From Bacteroidales bacterium (lineage in GTDB: Bacteria > Bacteroidota > Bacteroidia > Bacteroidales > Muribaculaceae), in contig QAMW01000008.1 of the NCBI GenBank assembly GCA_003150235.1, positions 1 through 64,000 of the forward strand: a DNA stretch of 64,000 nt, given 5' to 3'. Position numbers and translations under genes: made by a program. Under the pieces are notes generated by a model that saw nothing but the letters and a program-made list of their open reading frames with translations, ran no database searches and was not told where the DNA came from. Shown one piece after another: positions 7,478 to 17,016 of this stretch (position 1 is the first letter of the stretch; each line of letters starts with the position of its first letter).

Positions 7478-8665
7478 TTATTGTTCCGACAGCACCCGGA
7501 TAACCTCGGTGCACATGCGGCTGTTGTGGTAAGGACACTTCCAGAATCCCGCCTTGTCATCATCGCGGTTCACCTCGCCCTCGGCACGACGGCTCCAGTG
7601 CCATTCGCCACCCTCACGGTCAACGATATTATCGCGGATATAGCGCCAAGAGTTCATCGCCTTGTCAAGTGCGCCGACTACGCCGTGAAACTTATGCAGA
7701 TACACGAGTCCTATCACATCCTCAGCCTGTACCCACCAGTGCCGGTCGTCGTCAAGATGACCGTCGCCGTGAAGCTCGTAGACCATCGACGCATCGTCAC
7801 ATCTGCCTTCAAGCGCCGCTTCGGCAATACGGCGTGTATGCACGAGCGTCTTTTCAAGCAGCGCGGGGTCGCCGAGTTCCTGCGCGGTCTCCAGCAAAAG
7901 CCACGAAGCCTCGATATCGTGACCATACGACACGTTGCGGTCGTGACGGTGCCACTCATCGTCGAAGAAAAGCCCGAGATGACCCGTAGCCTTGTCTTCC
8001 ATCACATCGAGGAAAAGCCCCATCAGGTGTACAATCGCCTCGCGCAGGCTTTCATCACGCCACACGCGGTAAAGATTGGTGTAAGGCTCGATAATATGAA
8101 GATGGGTGTTCATGGTCTTTGCCATGTTCTCATCTTTGTCGCTCAGACGCATGTCATCGATCTTCCCCCACTCTCTCGTACACGCCTCAAGATAACCTCC
8201 GTTGACACGGTCGCGACTATGAGTCTCGATGTCGTGAAACAGACTGATTGCACAGTCGAGAGCCTCTTTATCACCTGTGGCTCGTACATACTCGCTCAAA
8301 CCATATATTACAAAACCGATGGCGTAAAACTGCTTCTTGGTGTCAAGCGGCGTCCCGTCGGCGTTGAGCGACCAATACACGCCGCCATATTCATGGTCGA
8401 CAAAATGTTTCAATATGTAGTCTTTTGCGCGGGTGGCGATATCGAGATACTCCTGCCGTCCGGTAGTGCGGTAAGCCGAGGCAAAGCTCCACAGAAGCCT
8501 ACCGTTAAGGATGGCACCTTTCGGAGCATCTTCGTCAAGGCGGTCAAAACCATCGCGGCGGCCATAAAAGCCACCGCGAGGATCAATCATTTTATCTATC
8601 CAGTAGGGAAGAATGTTCCCTGTGAGATTTTCAAGCAATTCAGAACAGAATTCTTTCTCTGTCAT
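7478..8665 (-). CDS. Mannobiose (cellobiose) 2-epimerase, AGE family
   Basis: An (alpha/alpha)6-barrel epimerase of the N-acylglucosamine 2-epimerase superfamily, about 395 residues. Conserved stretches include RLLWSFASAYR, YALYGLSEY-type text (here YAIGFVIYGLSEY), SYGHDIEASWLL and WWVQAEDV, which supply the active-site histidines and Trp clamp. The established role in this gene context is conversion of beta-1,4-mannobiose to mannosyl-glucose for GH130. The frame is open to 8758, but ATG at 8665 (MTEKEFCSEL) is chosen: it clears the upstream symporter stop by 13 nt and gives the usual family length. A start at 8695 with a 17-bp overlap is the alternative. Confidence 0.88.
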   Translation of the reverse strand: MTEKEFCSELLENLTGNILPYWIDKMIDPRGGFYGRRDGFDRLDEDAPKGAILNGRLLWSFASAYRTTGRQEYLDIATRAKDYILKHFVDHEYGGVYWSLNADGTPLDTKKQFYAIGFVIYGLSEYVRATGDKEALDCAISLFHDIETHSRDRVNGGYLEACTREWGKIDDMRLSDKDENMAKTMNTHLHIIEPYTNLYRVWRDESLREAIVHLMGLFLDVMEDKATGHLGLFFDDEWHRHDRNVSYGHDIEASWLLLETAQELGDPALLEKTLVHTRRIAEAALEGRCDDASMVYELHGDGHLDDDRHWWVQAEDVIGLVYLHKFHGVVGALDKAMNSWRYIRDNIVDREGGEWHWSRRAEGEVNRDDDKAGFWKCPYHNSRMCTEVIRVLSEQ

Positions 8666-8678
8666 CGTAAATATGTCA

Positions 8679-10118
8679 TTAAACGGGTTCAACATTGGAA
8701 TCGCCGGGGTCTTCCACCGGTTTCTTGCGCTGCTTCTTAAGCTCGGCGATAATTTCATCCATGCGCTGAGTATTGAGCGGATAAAGCCATACGATAATCA
8801 TCGATATCAACGCTACTCCCGCCGGGATGAAAGTCATAAGCATCCACAGGCAGTTGATAGCACTTTCAGGCTGCACGATGTCAAGCGACTGCACACCCTC
8901 GGGACGCTCCACATAGCCGAAACCGTGAAGCAGCCACATCACTGCCGCACCACCGATAGCACCGCCGAATTTCTGAGCCATCGAAGCCGAGGAGAAGATA
9001 AGGCCGGTCGATGCCGAACGATATTTAAGCTCCGAGTAATCGCTCACATCGGCATACATCGACCACACGAGCGGCGACATTATACCGGTCAATACTGATA
9101 TCACTACCTGAAGCAGAAGCATCATCACCAATCCGGCGTTGCTATCGGGAGAGCAGAGGAAGAATATCACGCTCATCACGATAAGCGACAAGTCGACGAG
9201 AATAAAAGTCGTCTTCTTGCCGAGTTTCTTGGTGATACCAACGGCAAGTGCTACACCCACCATGTTGGCGACTTCGCCTACACCGAGGAACAGACCCGAA
9301 TAGAATAGCATAGAGACAGCAAAAATCACGATATGCTGCTCGCCGCCTATGATGTCGGCAAAGAAGAATGCCACGGTAGCGCCGCGCACGGTGTTAAAAA
9401 GGTTGAAGCAGAGCGACGCGCCGTTGAGAAGCCACCAGGGCTTGTTGGTGACAAGCGCCTTGAGGTCCTTCCCAAGCGATGCGGTGCACTCAGTGGTAAG
9501 CTGTTCGCGTGTGAGCTTGAAGCAGAGGAGGAAGAGTACGAAACAGCATGCAGCAATCACAATCATGGCAAACTGCCAGCTCGACTGGAGCGACATCCCG
9601 AATGTGTCGCTGAAAAGATTACACAAGGGATCCCATGCAAACAGGGAGATGAACGAACCGCCGTAAGCGAAGAACATGCGGAACGACGAGAACACCGTCT
9701 TTTCCTGCGAGTCATCGGTCATCACGCCGAGCATCGCGCCGTAAGGCACGTTGATGCCGGTGTAAACTGTCATCATCATGATATAGGTGACGTAAGCCCA
9801 CACAAGCTTGGCGGCATAACCCCAGTCGGGAGTGGTAAAAAGAAGGATACCGCATATCGAGAAGGGAGCCGCCACCCAGAGCAGATACGGGCGGTATTTG
9901 CCCCACCTCGTCTTTGTACGGTCAGCCACGGCACCCATCATCGGGTCGCTGACGGCATCCCATATACGGGTCACCAACAGTAACAGACCGGTATCGATAA
10001 GCGAGAGTCCGAACACATTGGCATAGAAGAAGGGCAGATAGTAGCTGAACACTTTCCAGAACATCGACGACGCCATGTCGCCGAAACCATATCCTATCTT
10101 TTCACTGAGAGAAGCCAT
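8679..10118 (-). CDS. GPH-family sugar:cation symporter (MFS)
   Basis: A 479-residue, 12-helix inner-membrane transporter of the glycoside-pentoside-hexuronide family. The N-terminal signature is clear: YGFGDMASSMFW, then DAVSDPMMGAVADRTKTRWGKYRPY, which carries the cation/sugar-site Asp and the MFS loop. The C-terminus is a Lys/Arg-rich cytosolic tail. Its position between GH130 and the epimerase matches the Bacteroides fragilis mannan cassette, where the symporter is assigned to mannobiose uptake. Here it may also carry cellobiose or mixed disaccharides, because a GH94 enzyme is in the same unit. Confidence 0.92.
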   Translation of the reverse strand: MASLSEKIGYGFGDMASSMFWKVFSYYLPFFYANVFGLSLIDTGLLLLVTRIWDAVSDPMMGAVADRTKTRWGKYRPYLLWVAAPFSICGILLFTTPDWGYAAKLVWAYVTYIMMMTVYTGINVPYGAMLGVMTDDSQEKTVFSSFRMFFAYGGSFISLFAWDPLCNLFSDTFGMSLQSSWQFAMIVIAACCFVLFLLCFKLTREQLTTECTASLGKDLKALVTNKPWWLLNGASLCFNLFNTVRGATVAFFFADIIGGEQHIVIFAVSMLFYSGLFLGVGEVANMVGVALAVGITKKLGKKTTFILVDLSLIVMSVIFFLCSPDSNAGLVMMLLLQVVISVLTGIMSPLVWSMYADVSDYSELKYRSASTGLIFSSASMAQKFGGAIGGAAVMWLLHGFGYVERPEGVQSLDIVQPESAINCLWMLMTFIPAGVALISMIIVWLYPLNTQRMDEIIAELKKQRKKPVEDPGDSNVEPV

Positions 10119-10162
10119 AATCGATTGATTGATGATATTAGAGGTTAAATAAGATTACTATG

Positions 10163-11338
10163 TTACTTTTTATTGATAATGGCGAGATTGCTGTCAATAA
10201 GGCGATTGAGCGTCTTTACCGACTCACCGGTCGAAAGCCCGTCCTGGGGAGTGTTCATGCAGTAATCCACAAGGCGGTCAATGGTCGACGTGGCTACATG
10301 CATGCGTGTGTCGCTTGACGCATAGTAGATGAACACCTTGCCATCTTCATCGGCAATCCAGCCGTTAGCGAAAAGTACGTTCATTACATCGCCGATATAC
10401 TCCTCGCCTACGGGAGCCATAAGATATCCGCCGGGAGTGTAGATAGGACGCCAGGGCTCGTCAAGCGCGGTCATGTACATGTAAAGCACGTAGCGGAGAC
10501 CGGAGGCACATCCGCGTACACCGTGAGCAAGGTGAAGCCATCCTTTCGGAGTCTTGATGGGGTGAGGGCCTTCGCCGTTTTTCACCTCCTTGATGGTGTG
10601 ATAATGACGGCAGTCCACGATGAGCTCTTCCTTGATTTCAGCATGAGTGATGTCGTCGACGAGCGCCCAGCCGATACCGCCCCCGCTGCCTGCATCGATA
10701 AATCCATCCTGCGGACGGGTGTAAAGGGCATACTTGCCGTCGACAAATTCAGGGTGAAGCACCACATTACGCTGTTGGCTGCGGCTCTTGAGGTCGGGCA
10801 GACGCTCCCAGTTCACAAGATCCTTTGTACGGGCGATACCGCAGGTCGCGGTTGCGGCAGAGAGATTGCCGGGCTGCGAGTCGTCGTGACGCTCAACGCA
10901 GAAAAGACCGTAAATCCAGCCATCTTCGTGGCGGGTAAGACGCATGTCATATATGTTCACACCCGGTACTTCATCTTCGGGCATCGTGATCGGATGATCC
11001 CAGAAGCGGAAATTGTCGACACCGTTGGGACTCTCGGCAACTGCGAAAAACGACTTGCGGTCACTTCCTTCGACGCGCACCACAAGTACATACTTGTCGC
11101 CCCACTTGATAGCTCCGGAGTTAAGAGTGGCATTCACGCCTATGCGCTCCTCAAAATAGGGGTTGGTAGCCTCGTTGAAGTCATAACGCCAGAACGGAGG
11201 CGCCATCTCGGCGGTGACTACGGGATTTTTATAGCGCTCATACACACCGTTGCCCTCGATGGGCTCGTTTTTACGGGTCACGAGTTCCTCATAACGGCTG
11301 AGGATAAGATTTTTACGATGTTCAAAGATGTTATTCAT
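10163..11338 (-). CDS. GH130 4-O-beta-D-mannosyl-D-glucose phosphorylase
   Basis: A 391-residue five-bladed beta-propeller phosphorylase, close to the length of the GH130_1 enzyme of B. fragilis. The general-acid Asp sits in the VNIYDMRLTRHEDGW stretch, and phosphate-site residues are in the RSQQRNVVLHPEF region. No signal peptide is present, so it is cytosolic. It cleaves mannosyl-glucose with phosphate to mannose 1-phosphate and glucose, saving ATP. It lies in one unit with the epimerase that makes its substrate and the symporter that imports the precursor. Confidence 0.92.
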   Translation of the reverse strand: MNNIFEHRKNLILSRYEELVTRKNEPIEGNGVYERYKNPVVTAEMAPPFWRYDFNEATNPYFEERIGVNATLNSGAIKWGDKYVLVVRVEGSDRKSFFAVAESPNGVDNFRFWDHPITMPEDEVPGVNIYDMRLTRHEDGWIYGLFCVERHDDSQPGNLSAATATCGIARTKDLVNWERLPDLKSRSQQRNVVLHPEFVDGKYALYTRPQDGFIDAGSGGGIGWALVDDITHAEIKEELIVDCRHYHTIKEVKNGEGPHPIKTPKGWLHLAHGVRGCASGLRYVLYMYMTALDEPWRPIYTPGGYLMAPVGEEYIGDVMNVLFANGWIADEDGKVFIYYASSDTRMHVATSTIDRLVDYCMNTPQDGLSTGESVKTLNRLIDSNLAIINKK

Positions 11339-11395
11339 CGGGTAGGTTTTATATTCTTTATGGTAAATTAATTAGGATTTCAGATTATGAACAGG

Positions 11396-12496
11396 TCAAT
11401 CAACGAAAATCGCTCCTGACTCGTCGTGGAATTTCTTGAAGTCGCTCTCGGCGGCATGTCCCGGATAAGGCACATAAAAATGACCGGGTTTCTCGCTCTC
11501 GATAGCATTGCGCCACACACAGACGTAGGCAATCGGCAGACCCTTTATCGCAGGCGCGAGTACACGGGTGTACCAGTCGGTCACCGGAAGTCCTTCAAGA
11601 CCGGTCTCGGTGAATGCGGCAATCTTCCCGCGCTTCTGTGCTTCCTCGACAACAAAAGGCATCTGCGCCTTGATGCGGTTTACATACGTGTCGACACCCG
11701 CCTCACCGTCGAAATGATAAATGTCTGTGCCGAGGATATCCACATACTCGTCGCCGGGATAAGTGGAGAAATATTCCTCGCGGGTAAGGTCCTTGTCGGG
11801 TGAATAAGCCCAGACAACATTATCAATGCCTCGTGCATCAAAACCGGCACGGGTCATCTTCCACAGCTCGACATATTCCTCGGGGGTCGAATGGTCTTTA
11901 CCCCACCAGAACCATGAGCCTGAGTTTTCATGCCAGGGACGGAATATCACAGGAATAGGATTGCCCTCACTGTCTTTCAAAGATGCGATAAAAGCAGCGG
12001 CACGGTCAATCCATACCTTCATGGTGTCGCTCACCGCGCTTCCCTCGCCTAAATTATGCAAAGGAGTAGCCGAGACATCCCACGAACCCCCTCCCGACAT
12101 GGGGTTGAGGGCATGCCAGCTGATAGCATTGACACCTCCGCGGGCATGCTGCTTCGCAATCTCCGATGCAATGAAGCTGAATGGCACACCGTCAAGATTA
12201 TTGGCGGAGTCGACCTCGATAAGCCCGAGATCCCAGCTCATGAGCCCCGGATACTGACCGGTGACACCCTTCACGTCTGATGCGCCGTCGACATATTTCC
12301 ATGTGTGACCGTACGCCGTGTCATCATGATGACCGAAATAATAGTGACCGCTTTTTGCCACCGAGTCAAGACGTGTGATAAGCGACTGTGCCGGGGTCAC
12401 GGTATCGGTGACAGTTTCGGCATTTTTGTTGCTCTTGCCGCTGCCGCATGATGTCACCATCATCGCTGCGGCAAGAGTAAGTAATCCATATTTCAT
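11396..12496 (-). CDS. GH26 beta-mannanase/exo-mannobiohydrolase lipoprotein
   Basis: A 366-residue lipoprotein; the lipobox cysteine is Cys17 (VTSCGSG). The GH26 barrel shows the acid/base Glu190 in FRPWHENSGSWFWWG and the nucleophile Glu297 in FTETG. The plus-2 residues after Cys are Gly-Ser, not the acidic patch seen in surface-exported lipoproteins, so it may stay periplasmic. In the B. fragilis cassette the equivalent enzyme releases mannobiose from chain ends. It precedes GH130 by 57 bp and probably supplies the disaccharide for the symporter. Confidence 0.9.
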   Translation of the reverse strand: MKYGLLTLAAAMMVTSCGSGKSNKNAETVTDTVTPAQSLITRLDSVAKSGHYYFGHHDDTAYGHTWKYVDGASDVKGVTGQYPGLMSWDLGLIEVDSANNLDGVPFSFIASEIAKQHARGGVNAISWHALNPMSGGGSWDVSATPLHNLGEGSAVSDTMKVWIDRAAAFIASLKDSEGNPIPVIFRPWHENSGSWFWWGKDHSTPEEYVELWKMTRAGFDARGIDNVVWAYSPDKDLTREEYFSTYPGDEYVDILGTDIYHFDGEAGVDTYVNRIKAQMPFVVEEAQKRGKIAAFTETGLEGLPVTDWYTRVLAPAIKGLPIAYVCVWRNAIESEKPGHFYVPYPGHAAESDFKKFHDESGAIFVD

Positions 12497-12534
12497 TATA
12501 TCTATCAGTTTCTTTATTCTAAAATTCTAAGGGA

Positions 12535-14973
12535 TTATCCCAGTGTCACCTCCACTTTGTTGACACTTCCGGCAGCCTGATGAGGCACAAGATTTCCATC
12601 CACAGGCTTACCGTTAAGCAGAAGCGACTTCACGCCACGGCTCACACCGTCGGGATTGTCAATCACGATATCATATTCGGCATCGCGGAACTTGCGGCGA
12701 ATCTCGTAATGCTTCCAACCCTTCGGCACACACGGGTCAATCACCAGACCGTCGTAGTCGGGCTTTATGCCAAGTATGAACTGAGTGATGGCATACCAGT
12801 TCCATGCGGCTGTACCGGTGAGCCATGAGTTTTTAGCCTCGCCCGGCTTATAGGCATCCTTGCCGGCGGTCATCTGGCAATACACGTATGGCTCCACCTT
12901 GTGAAGGTCGCTCTTTTCCTCAAGATAGGCGGGACATATCTTGCGGTAATACTCCCACGCCTCATCGCCGCGACCGAGCACGGTCTCACCGATAATCACC
13001 CAGGGATTGTTGTGGGCGAATATACCGGCATTTTCCTTATAACCGGCGGGATAGGTGGAAATCTCACCATATTCCATTACATATTCCGTGAAAGCGGGAT
13101 TGTTGAGCACGATACCATGTTCGCAGTCAAGATATTTCTTCACTGAGTCAAGCGATTTCTCGACAAGTCCCGATTCAAGACCGATACCTGCCATCGTACA
13201 CCAGCCCTGGCTCTCGATGAATATCTTGCCCTCCTTATTTTCGTGGCTGCCTACCTTGTTGCCGTAGAAATCATAGGCGCGCAGGAACCATTCGCCATCC
13301 CAGCCATGCTTCTTCACAGCCTCTACCATGTCATTGACATGCTTCTGTGCGCGGTCGGCCTCGGCGTCAAGACCGAGCTTGCGGCAGAGCTTCACATACT
13401 CCTCGCCGTAGATTACAAACTGTCCGGCAATCATCAGCGATTCAGCCTTCGAGCCTTCCGTCTTGTTTTCAGTGGTCTGGAACGACTCGTTGGGGTCCAT
13501 CGAGAAGCAGTTGAGGTTGAGGCAGTCGTTCCAGTCGGCACGACCGATAAGAGGCAGACCGTGAGGACCGAGATTGTTGACCACGTGGTCAAACGACACC
13601 TTGAGGTGTTCCATGAGGCTTACCTCCGAGCCTTTCACATTGTCAAACGGCACCGGCTCGTCGAGTATCGACATGTCACCGGTCTCCTTGATATAGGCGA
13701 TTGTACCGAAAATAAGCCACATCGGGTCATCATTGAAACCGCCACCGATATCGTTGTTGCCTCGCTTAGTGAGCGGCTGATACTGATGGTAGCAACCACC
13801 GTCGGGGAACTGCGTTGAGGCGATGTCGATTATACGCTCGCGGGCGCGCTCGGGAATCTGGTGCACGAAGCCCACAAGGTCCTGGTTGGAATCGCGGAAT
13901 CCCATGCCGCGGCCTATGCCACTTTCAAAGAACGATGCCGAGCGCGAGAAGCAGAACGTGATCATGCACTGATACTGATTCCAGATATTGACCATGCGGT
14001 CAAGGCGCTCGTCTCCACTGTTGAGCGTGAAGCGTTCAAGCAGGTTGTCCCAATAGGCGCGAAGCTCGTCAAATGCACGGTCGACTTTTTCAGCCGTGTC
14101 AAAGCGAGCAATCATATCATGCGCCTTTTCCTTGTTAATCACGCCCTTCGACTCCCACTTCTTGTCCTGCTCGTTTTCAACATAACCGAGCATAAACACG
14201 AGGTCACGGCTCTCGCCCGGCTGCAGGGTAATCTCCATATAGTGTGACGCTATCGGCGACCATCCGTGAGCCTCCGAATTGCGGGGCTTGCCCTCGGTGA
14301 CCACCTGCGGCTCGTCGAAGCCGTTGTAAAGACCAAGAAACGACTCGCGGTCGGTGTCGAAGCCGTCAATCGGGGCGTTGACATGATAAAACGCATAATG
14401 GTTGCGGCGTTCCTTGTATTCGGTCTTATGATATATTGTCGAGCCTTCAATTTCCACCTCTCCGGTTGAGAAATTGCGCTGAAAGTTTTCCATATCGGTC
14501 GCCGCATTCCACAGGCACCACTCGATGAAAGAGAAAAGCTTGAAAGTCTTAGGCTTGTCGGTGGTGTTGGTGAGAGTGAGTTTTGCTATTTCGGCATGGG
14601 TGTCGAGCGGCACAAAGAAAAGCAGCTCGGCGCGCAGTCCGTTTTTCTCACCCTTGATGCGGGTATAATTCATGCCGTGACGGCATTCATAGCTGTCAAG
14701 TTCGGTTTTGGTGGGTTTCCATCCGGGATTCCACACCGTGTCGCCATCCTTGATATAAAAGTACCTGCCTCCGGCATCCATCGGGACACCGTTGTAACGG
14801 TAGCGTGTAAGACGGCGGAATTTGGCATCCTTGTAAAAAGAATATCCGCCTGCTGTATTGGATATAAGAGAAAAGAAATCTTTGTTGCCAAGATAATTAA
14901 TCCATGGCCATGGAGTGCGGGGATTGTCGATGACATATTCCCTTGCCTTGTCGTCAAAATGTCCGTATTTCAT
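12535..14973 (-). CDS. GH94 cellobiose phosphorylase
   Basis: An 812-residue cytosolic protein, the normal length for cellobiose phosphorylase and shorter than cellodextrin phosphorylases. The N-terminal beta-sandwich starts MKYGHFDDKAREYVI. The (alpha/alpha)6 catalytic domain has GMGFRDSNQD and GGGFNDDPMWL, with the catalytic Asp at 415 or 416. It splits cellobiose with phosphate into glucose 1-phosphate and glucose. It heads the second transcription unit of the locus, right after the terminator at 15062-15103. Its presence beside GH130 indicates that the imported sugars include glucose-glucose linkages, as expected from glucomannan. Confidence 0.88.
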   Translation of the reverse strand: MKYGHFDDKAREYVIDNPRTPWPWINYLGNKDFFSLISNTAGGYSFYKDAKFRRLTRYRYNGVPMDAGGRYFYIKDGDTVWNPGWKPTKTELDSYECRHGMNYTRIKGEKNGLRAELLFFVPLDTHAEIAKLTLTNTTDKPKTFKLFSFIEWCLWNAATDMENFQRNFSTGEVEIEGSTIYHKTEYKERRNHYAFYHVNAPIDGFDTDRESFLGLYNGFDEPQVVTEGKPRNSEAHGWSPIASHYMEITLQPGESRDLVFMLGYVENEQDKKWESKGVINKEKAHDMIARFDTAEKVDRAFDELRAYWDNLLERFTLNSGDERLDRMVNIWNQYQCMITFCFSRSASFFESGIGRGMGFRDSNQDLVGFVHQIPERARERIIDIASTQFPDGGCYHQYQPLTKRGNNDIGGGFNDDPMWLIFGTIAYIKETGDMSILDEPVPFDNVKGSEVSLMEHLKVSFDHVVNNLGPHGLPLIGRADWNDCLNLNCFSMDPNESFQTTENKTEGSKAESLMIAGQFVIYGEEYVKLCRKLGLDAEADRAQKHVNDMVEAVKKHGWDGEWFLRAYDFYGNKVGSHENKEGKIFIESQGWCTMAGIGLESGLVEKSLDSVKKYLDCEHGIVLNNPAFTEYVMEYGEISTYPAGYKENAGIFAHNNPWVIIGETVLGRGDEAWEYYRKICPAYLEEKSDLHKVEPYVYCQMTAGKDAYKPGEAKNSWLTGTAAWNWYAITQFILGIKPDYDGLVIDPCVPKGWKHYEIRRKFRDAEYDIVIDNPDGVSRGVKSLLLNGKPVDGNLVPHQAAGSVNKVEVTLG

Positions 14974-15036
14974 ACCTGATTGGAAATGGGAATTATGGGT
15001 TTGATAGTTAAGTTACCTGGTGAATTTTGATTACGG

Positions 15037-15044
15037 CAAAAATA
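15037..15044 (-). promoter_or_regulatory. Candidate -7 box for the GH94-to-manA unit
   Basis: TATTTTTG on the minus strand fits TAnnTTTG and lies 64 bp before the GH94 ATG, just after the terminator hairpin. No good TTG is found 19-21 bp upstream. A perfect 14-bp palindrome AATTTTATAAAATT (15051-15064) occupies that region instead, overlapping the T-rich tail of the terminator. Confidence 0.4.
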
Positions 15045-15061
15045 ACAAATAATTTTATAAA

Positions 15062-15103
15062 ATTCAGGTCCCGGAACCGGTAATTCCCAGCCGGGACCTG
15101 AAT
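15062..15103 (-). terminator. Terminator of the SusC-SusD-GH26 unit
   Basis: ATTCAGGTCCCGG (15062-15074) and CCGGGACCTGAAT (15091-15103) form a perfect 13-bp stem. Read on the minus strand, a T-rich stretch follows the stem. It lies 20 bp after the stop of the upstream GH26 gene. Confidence 0.75.
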
Positions 15104-15123
15104 GTAATTAGTATTATTGACGA

Positions 15124-17001
15124 TTATTTGACATTGAAATCTCCACGGTTGCGCACGAGCGGCGAGGTCATCACATCATTCCATACGGAAGCACCGTTAT
15201 AGGTGTGGAAGCCCATCTCGCCATCCTTCATGTCATACCACTGCATGAAGTAACCCCAAAGGGCATTGTATTTCTCAGCCGTTGCAGGAAGAAGAAGATT
15301 ACCGCACTCTGACAAAACAACCATCTTCTTGAATTTGACAGTATTGTTCACAAGGTCAAACTTACGGGTCTGGTCGGTAGCCTCCGGATTGAATTCCTTG
15401 TCGGGATCAAGTCCGTAGAGGTTATCGCCTTCGATGTAAAGGTCAGCACCCACGATATCAACCATGTCATCGCCGGGATAAGCCGCGCGACACTGGTCAA
15501 CCGATGCAAGGTTACCGCCGTCGGTGGTCTGCACGGTCCATACCCAGATAAGGTTATTTAAACCATACTCGTTCTGAAGCTTGTTGCGGAGATATTTCCA
15601 CAGTTCGATGGTAACCGCCTCGCCGGTAGTAACAACCTTGCCGTCTTCATCAGTCACGGCACCTGTACCCCACCAGAACCACGGACCATTGCTATAATCT
15701 CCGGCAGCCTCGTGAAGCGGACGCCACAGCACCGGGATACCGGCATTCTGAAGGAGTTTCAGGTAGCCAGCAAGCTTGGCGATATCCTTGTTGATAACCT
15801 CGTTTTCCCATGTACCTGCAGTAACTGCATTCTTGGGGTTGAACGAGCGGTCGGCATTGTAGGCAAGGAGCGGGTCGCCGTCAGTGATATAGACACCGGT
15901 CACGGTATAGCCCTGTCCTGACACCACGAAACCGTTGGTCTTGATATCGTCTACGATGGCGCGGTTAGTAATCAGTGAATAATTGTCGCGGATATCGAAA
16001 TATTCAGTACCGTTCTCGTAACCTGAAGTACCGTCGGGACCGAGTTCGGGCCAACCGTCAGAAAGGCTCTTCAATGAGCCCTGTGCGCGGGTCATGTCGA
16101 TATCTTTTACCTTAACAAGTATGCACTGTCCTGACTGAAGGTCGTCAAACACACCGATTTCAGAGGTGTTGCCTTCATCGTCGGTGACGGTCTTCTTCAT
16201 GTCGGGAGTAAGTTGAAGTGCTTCCCAACTGTCAATCACCATATTTCCTTCCCATACGGTAGAAAGGATATGCTGCTCTGAGCCGGGTACATTCCAGTGC
16301 CAGGAGATAGAGGGTATTGAACCGTTATCCCAAGCGGTCTTTACAGGAGTAATGTCTCCATAATCTATCCAGTTTGCCGGAGAAGAAGCAAGATGTCCAT
16401 AGTCGAATCCCAGAACTGCAGGAGTATGACCTGCTTCAGTGGTAATAAAATCGACATACCTTGTTCCCCATGCCTCATCGCTCATACATCCTGAGAGCTG
16501 GGTCTTGCCATAGTTGTCAAGAAGATACTGGAACACCTTCTTTGCCTCGGGGGTAGCGTTGGCGTTGGTGAGGTTCTTGTCAAGCCATTCGGCATTGATA
16601 CCGGCGTTGGTGTTGAACTTCACGGTCTTAGCTGCCGCCTTTGTCTCGGGACGGTCTTTGATAAATACCGCACCTTCGGGGATTTCAAGAGTGTACTCGG
16701 TAAAGTCAGTCATCTCCGGCAGGGTGAGTATAAGCTCCATACCGTTTTCGGGGTTAACCTTAAGCGACACTAACTGACCGTTAAGCGTCACGGGAACGCC
16801 CTCGGCTATGCCTACAAGGTTATTGTAGGCGATAGTCATTGTGGGTGTGAAGGCAGCTCTTACCGACTCGCCTTCAGAGATTGTCTGAGTGCGGACAATC
16901 ATATCCAGTCCGTCAAGCACCTCATAGGTGTCGTCATCGTCACAGGCGACCATCGAGAAGCCCAGAAGCACAGCCGGAACTATATATTGGAATCTTTTCA
17001 T
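15124..17001 (-). CDS. GH26 endo-mannanase, surface lipoprotein, with inserted module
   Basis: A 625-residue lipoprotein (Cys20, followed by DDDD, the acidic export signal of Bacteroidetes surface lipoproteins). Residues about 28-135 form an Ig/BACON-like domain. The GH26 barrel starts near 150. Acid/base Glu431 lies in WRPLHEAAG and nucleophile Glu565 in VVLSECGN. Between barrel parts (SISWHWNVPG at 231-240 and KDIAKL near 405) sits an extra segment of about 125 residues that resembles the C-terminal modules of the neighbouring TIG-repeat protein. It is co-transcribed with SusCD and probably makes the first surface cuts in mannan. Confidence 0.88.
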   Translation of the reverse strand: MKRFQYIVPAVLLGFSMVACDDDDTYEVLDGLDMIVRTQTISEGESVRAAFTPTMTIAYNNLVGIAEGVPVTLNGQLVSLKVNPENGMELILTLPEMTDFTEYTLEIPEGAVFIKDRPETKAAAKTVKFNTNAGINAEWLDKNLTNANATPEAKKVFQYLLDNYGKTQLSGCMSDEAWGTRYVDFITTEAGHTPAVLGFDYGHLASSPANWIDYGDITPVKTAWDNGSIPSISWHWNVPGSEQHILSTVWEGNMVIDSWEALQLTPDMKKTVTDDEGNTSEIGVFDDLQSGQCILVKVKDIDMTRAQGSLKSLSDGWPELGPDGTSGYENGTEYFDIRDNYSLITNRAIVDDIKTNGFVVSGQGYTVTGVYITDGDPLLAYNADRSFNPKNAVTAGTWENEVINKDIAKLAGYLKLLQNAGIPVLWRPLHEAAGDYSNGPWFWWGTGAVTDEDGKVVTTGEAVTIELWKYLRNKLQNEYGLNNLIWVWTVQTTDGGNLASVDQCRAAYPGDDMVDIVGADLYIEGDNLYGLDPDKEFNPEATDQTRKFDLVNNTVKFKKMVVLSECGNLLLPATAEKYNALWGYFMQWYDMKDGEMGFHTYNGASVWNDVMTSPLVRNRGDFNVK

Positions 17002-17016
17002 TGTGATGATTTCTTA

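Noticed and set aside
7481..8740. A 419-codon open frame on the plus strand opposite the 2-epimerase gene
   Set aside because: It is antisense to a clear enzyme, has no family features and follows from the codon bias of the real gene.
15051..15064. AATTTTATAAAATT palindrome before the GH94 gene as a third copy of the shared operator
   Set aside because: It matches only part of one half-site, the spacing differs, and it overlaps the terminator tail, so it was not counted as a copy.
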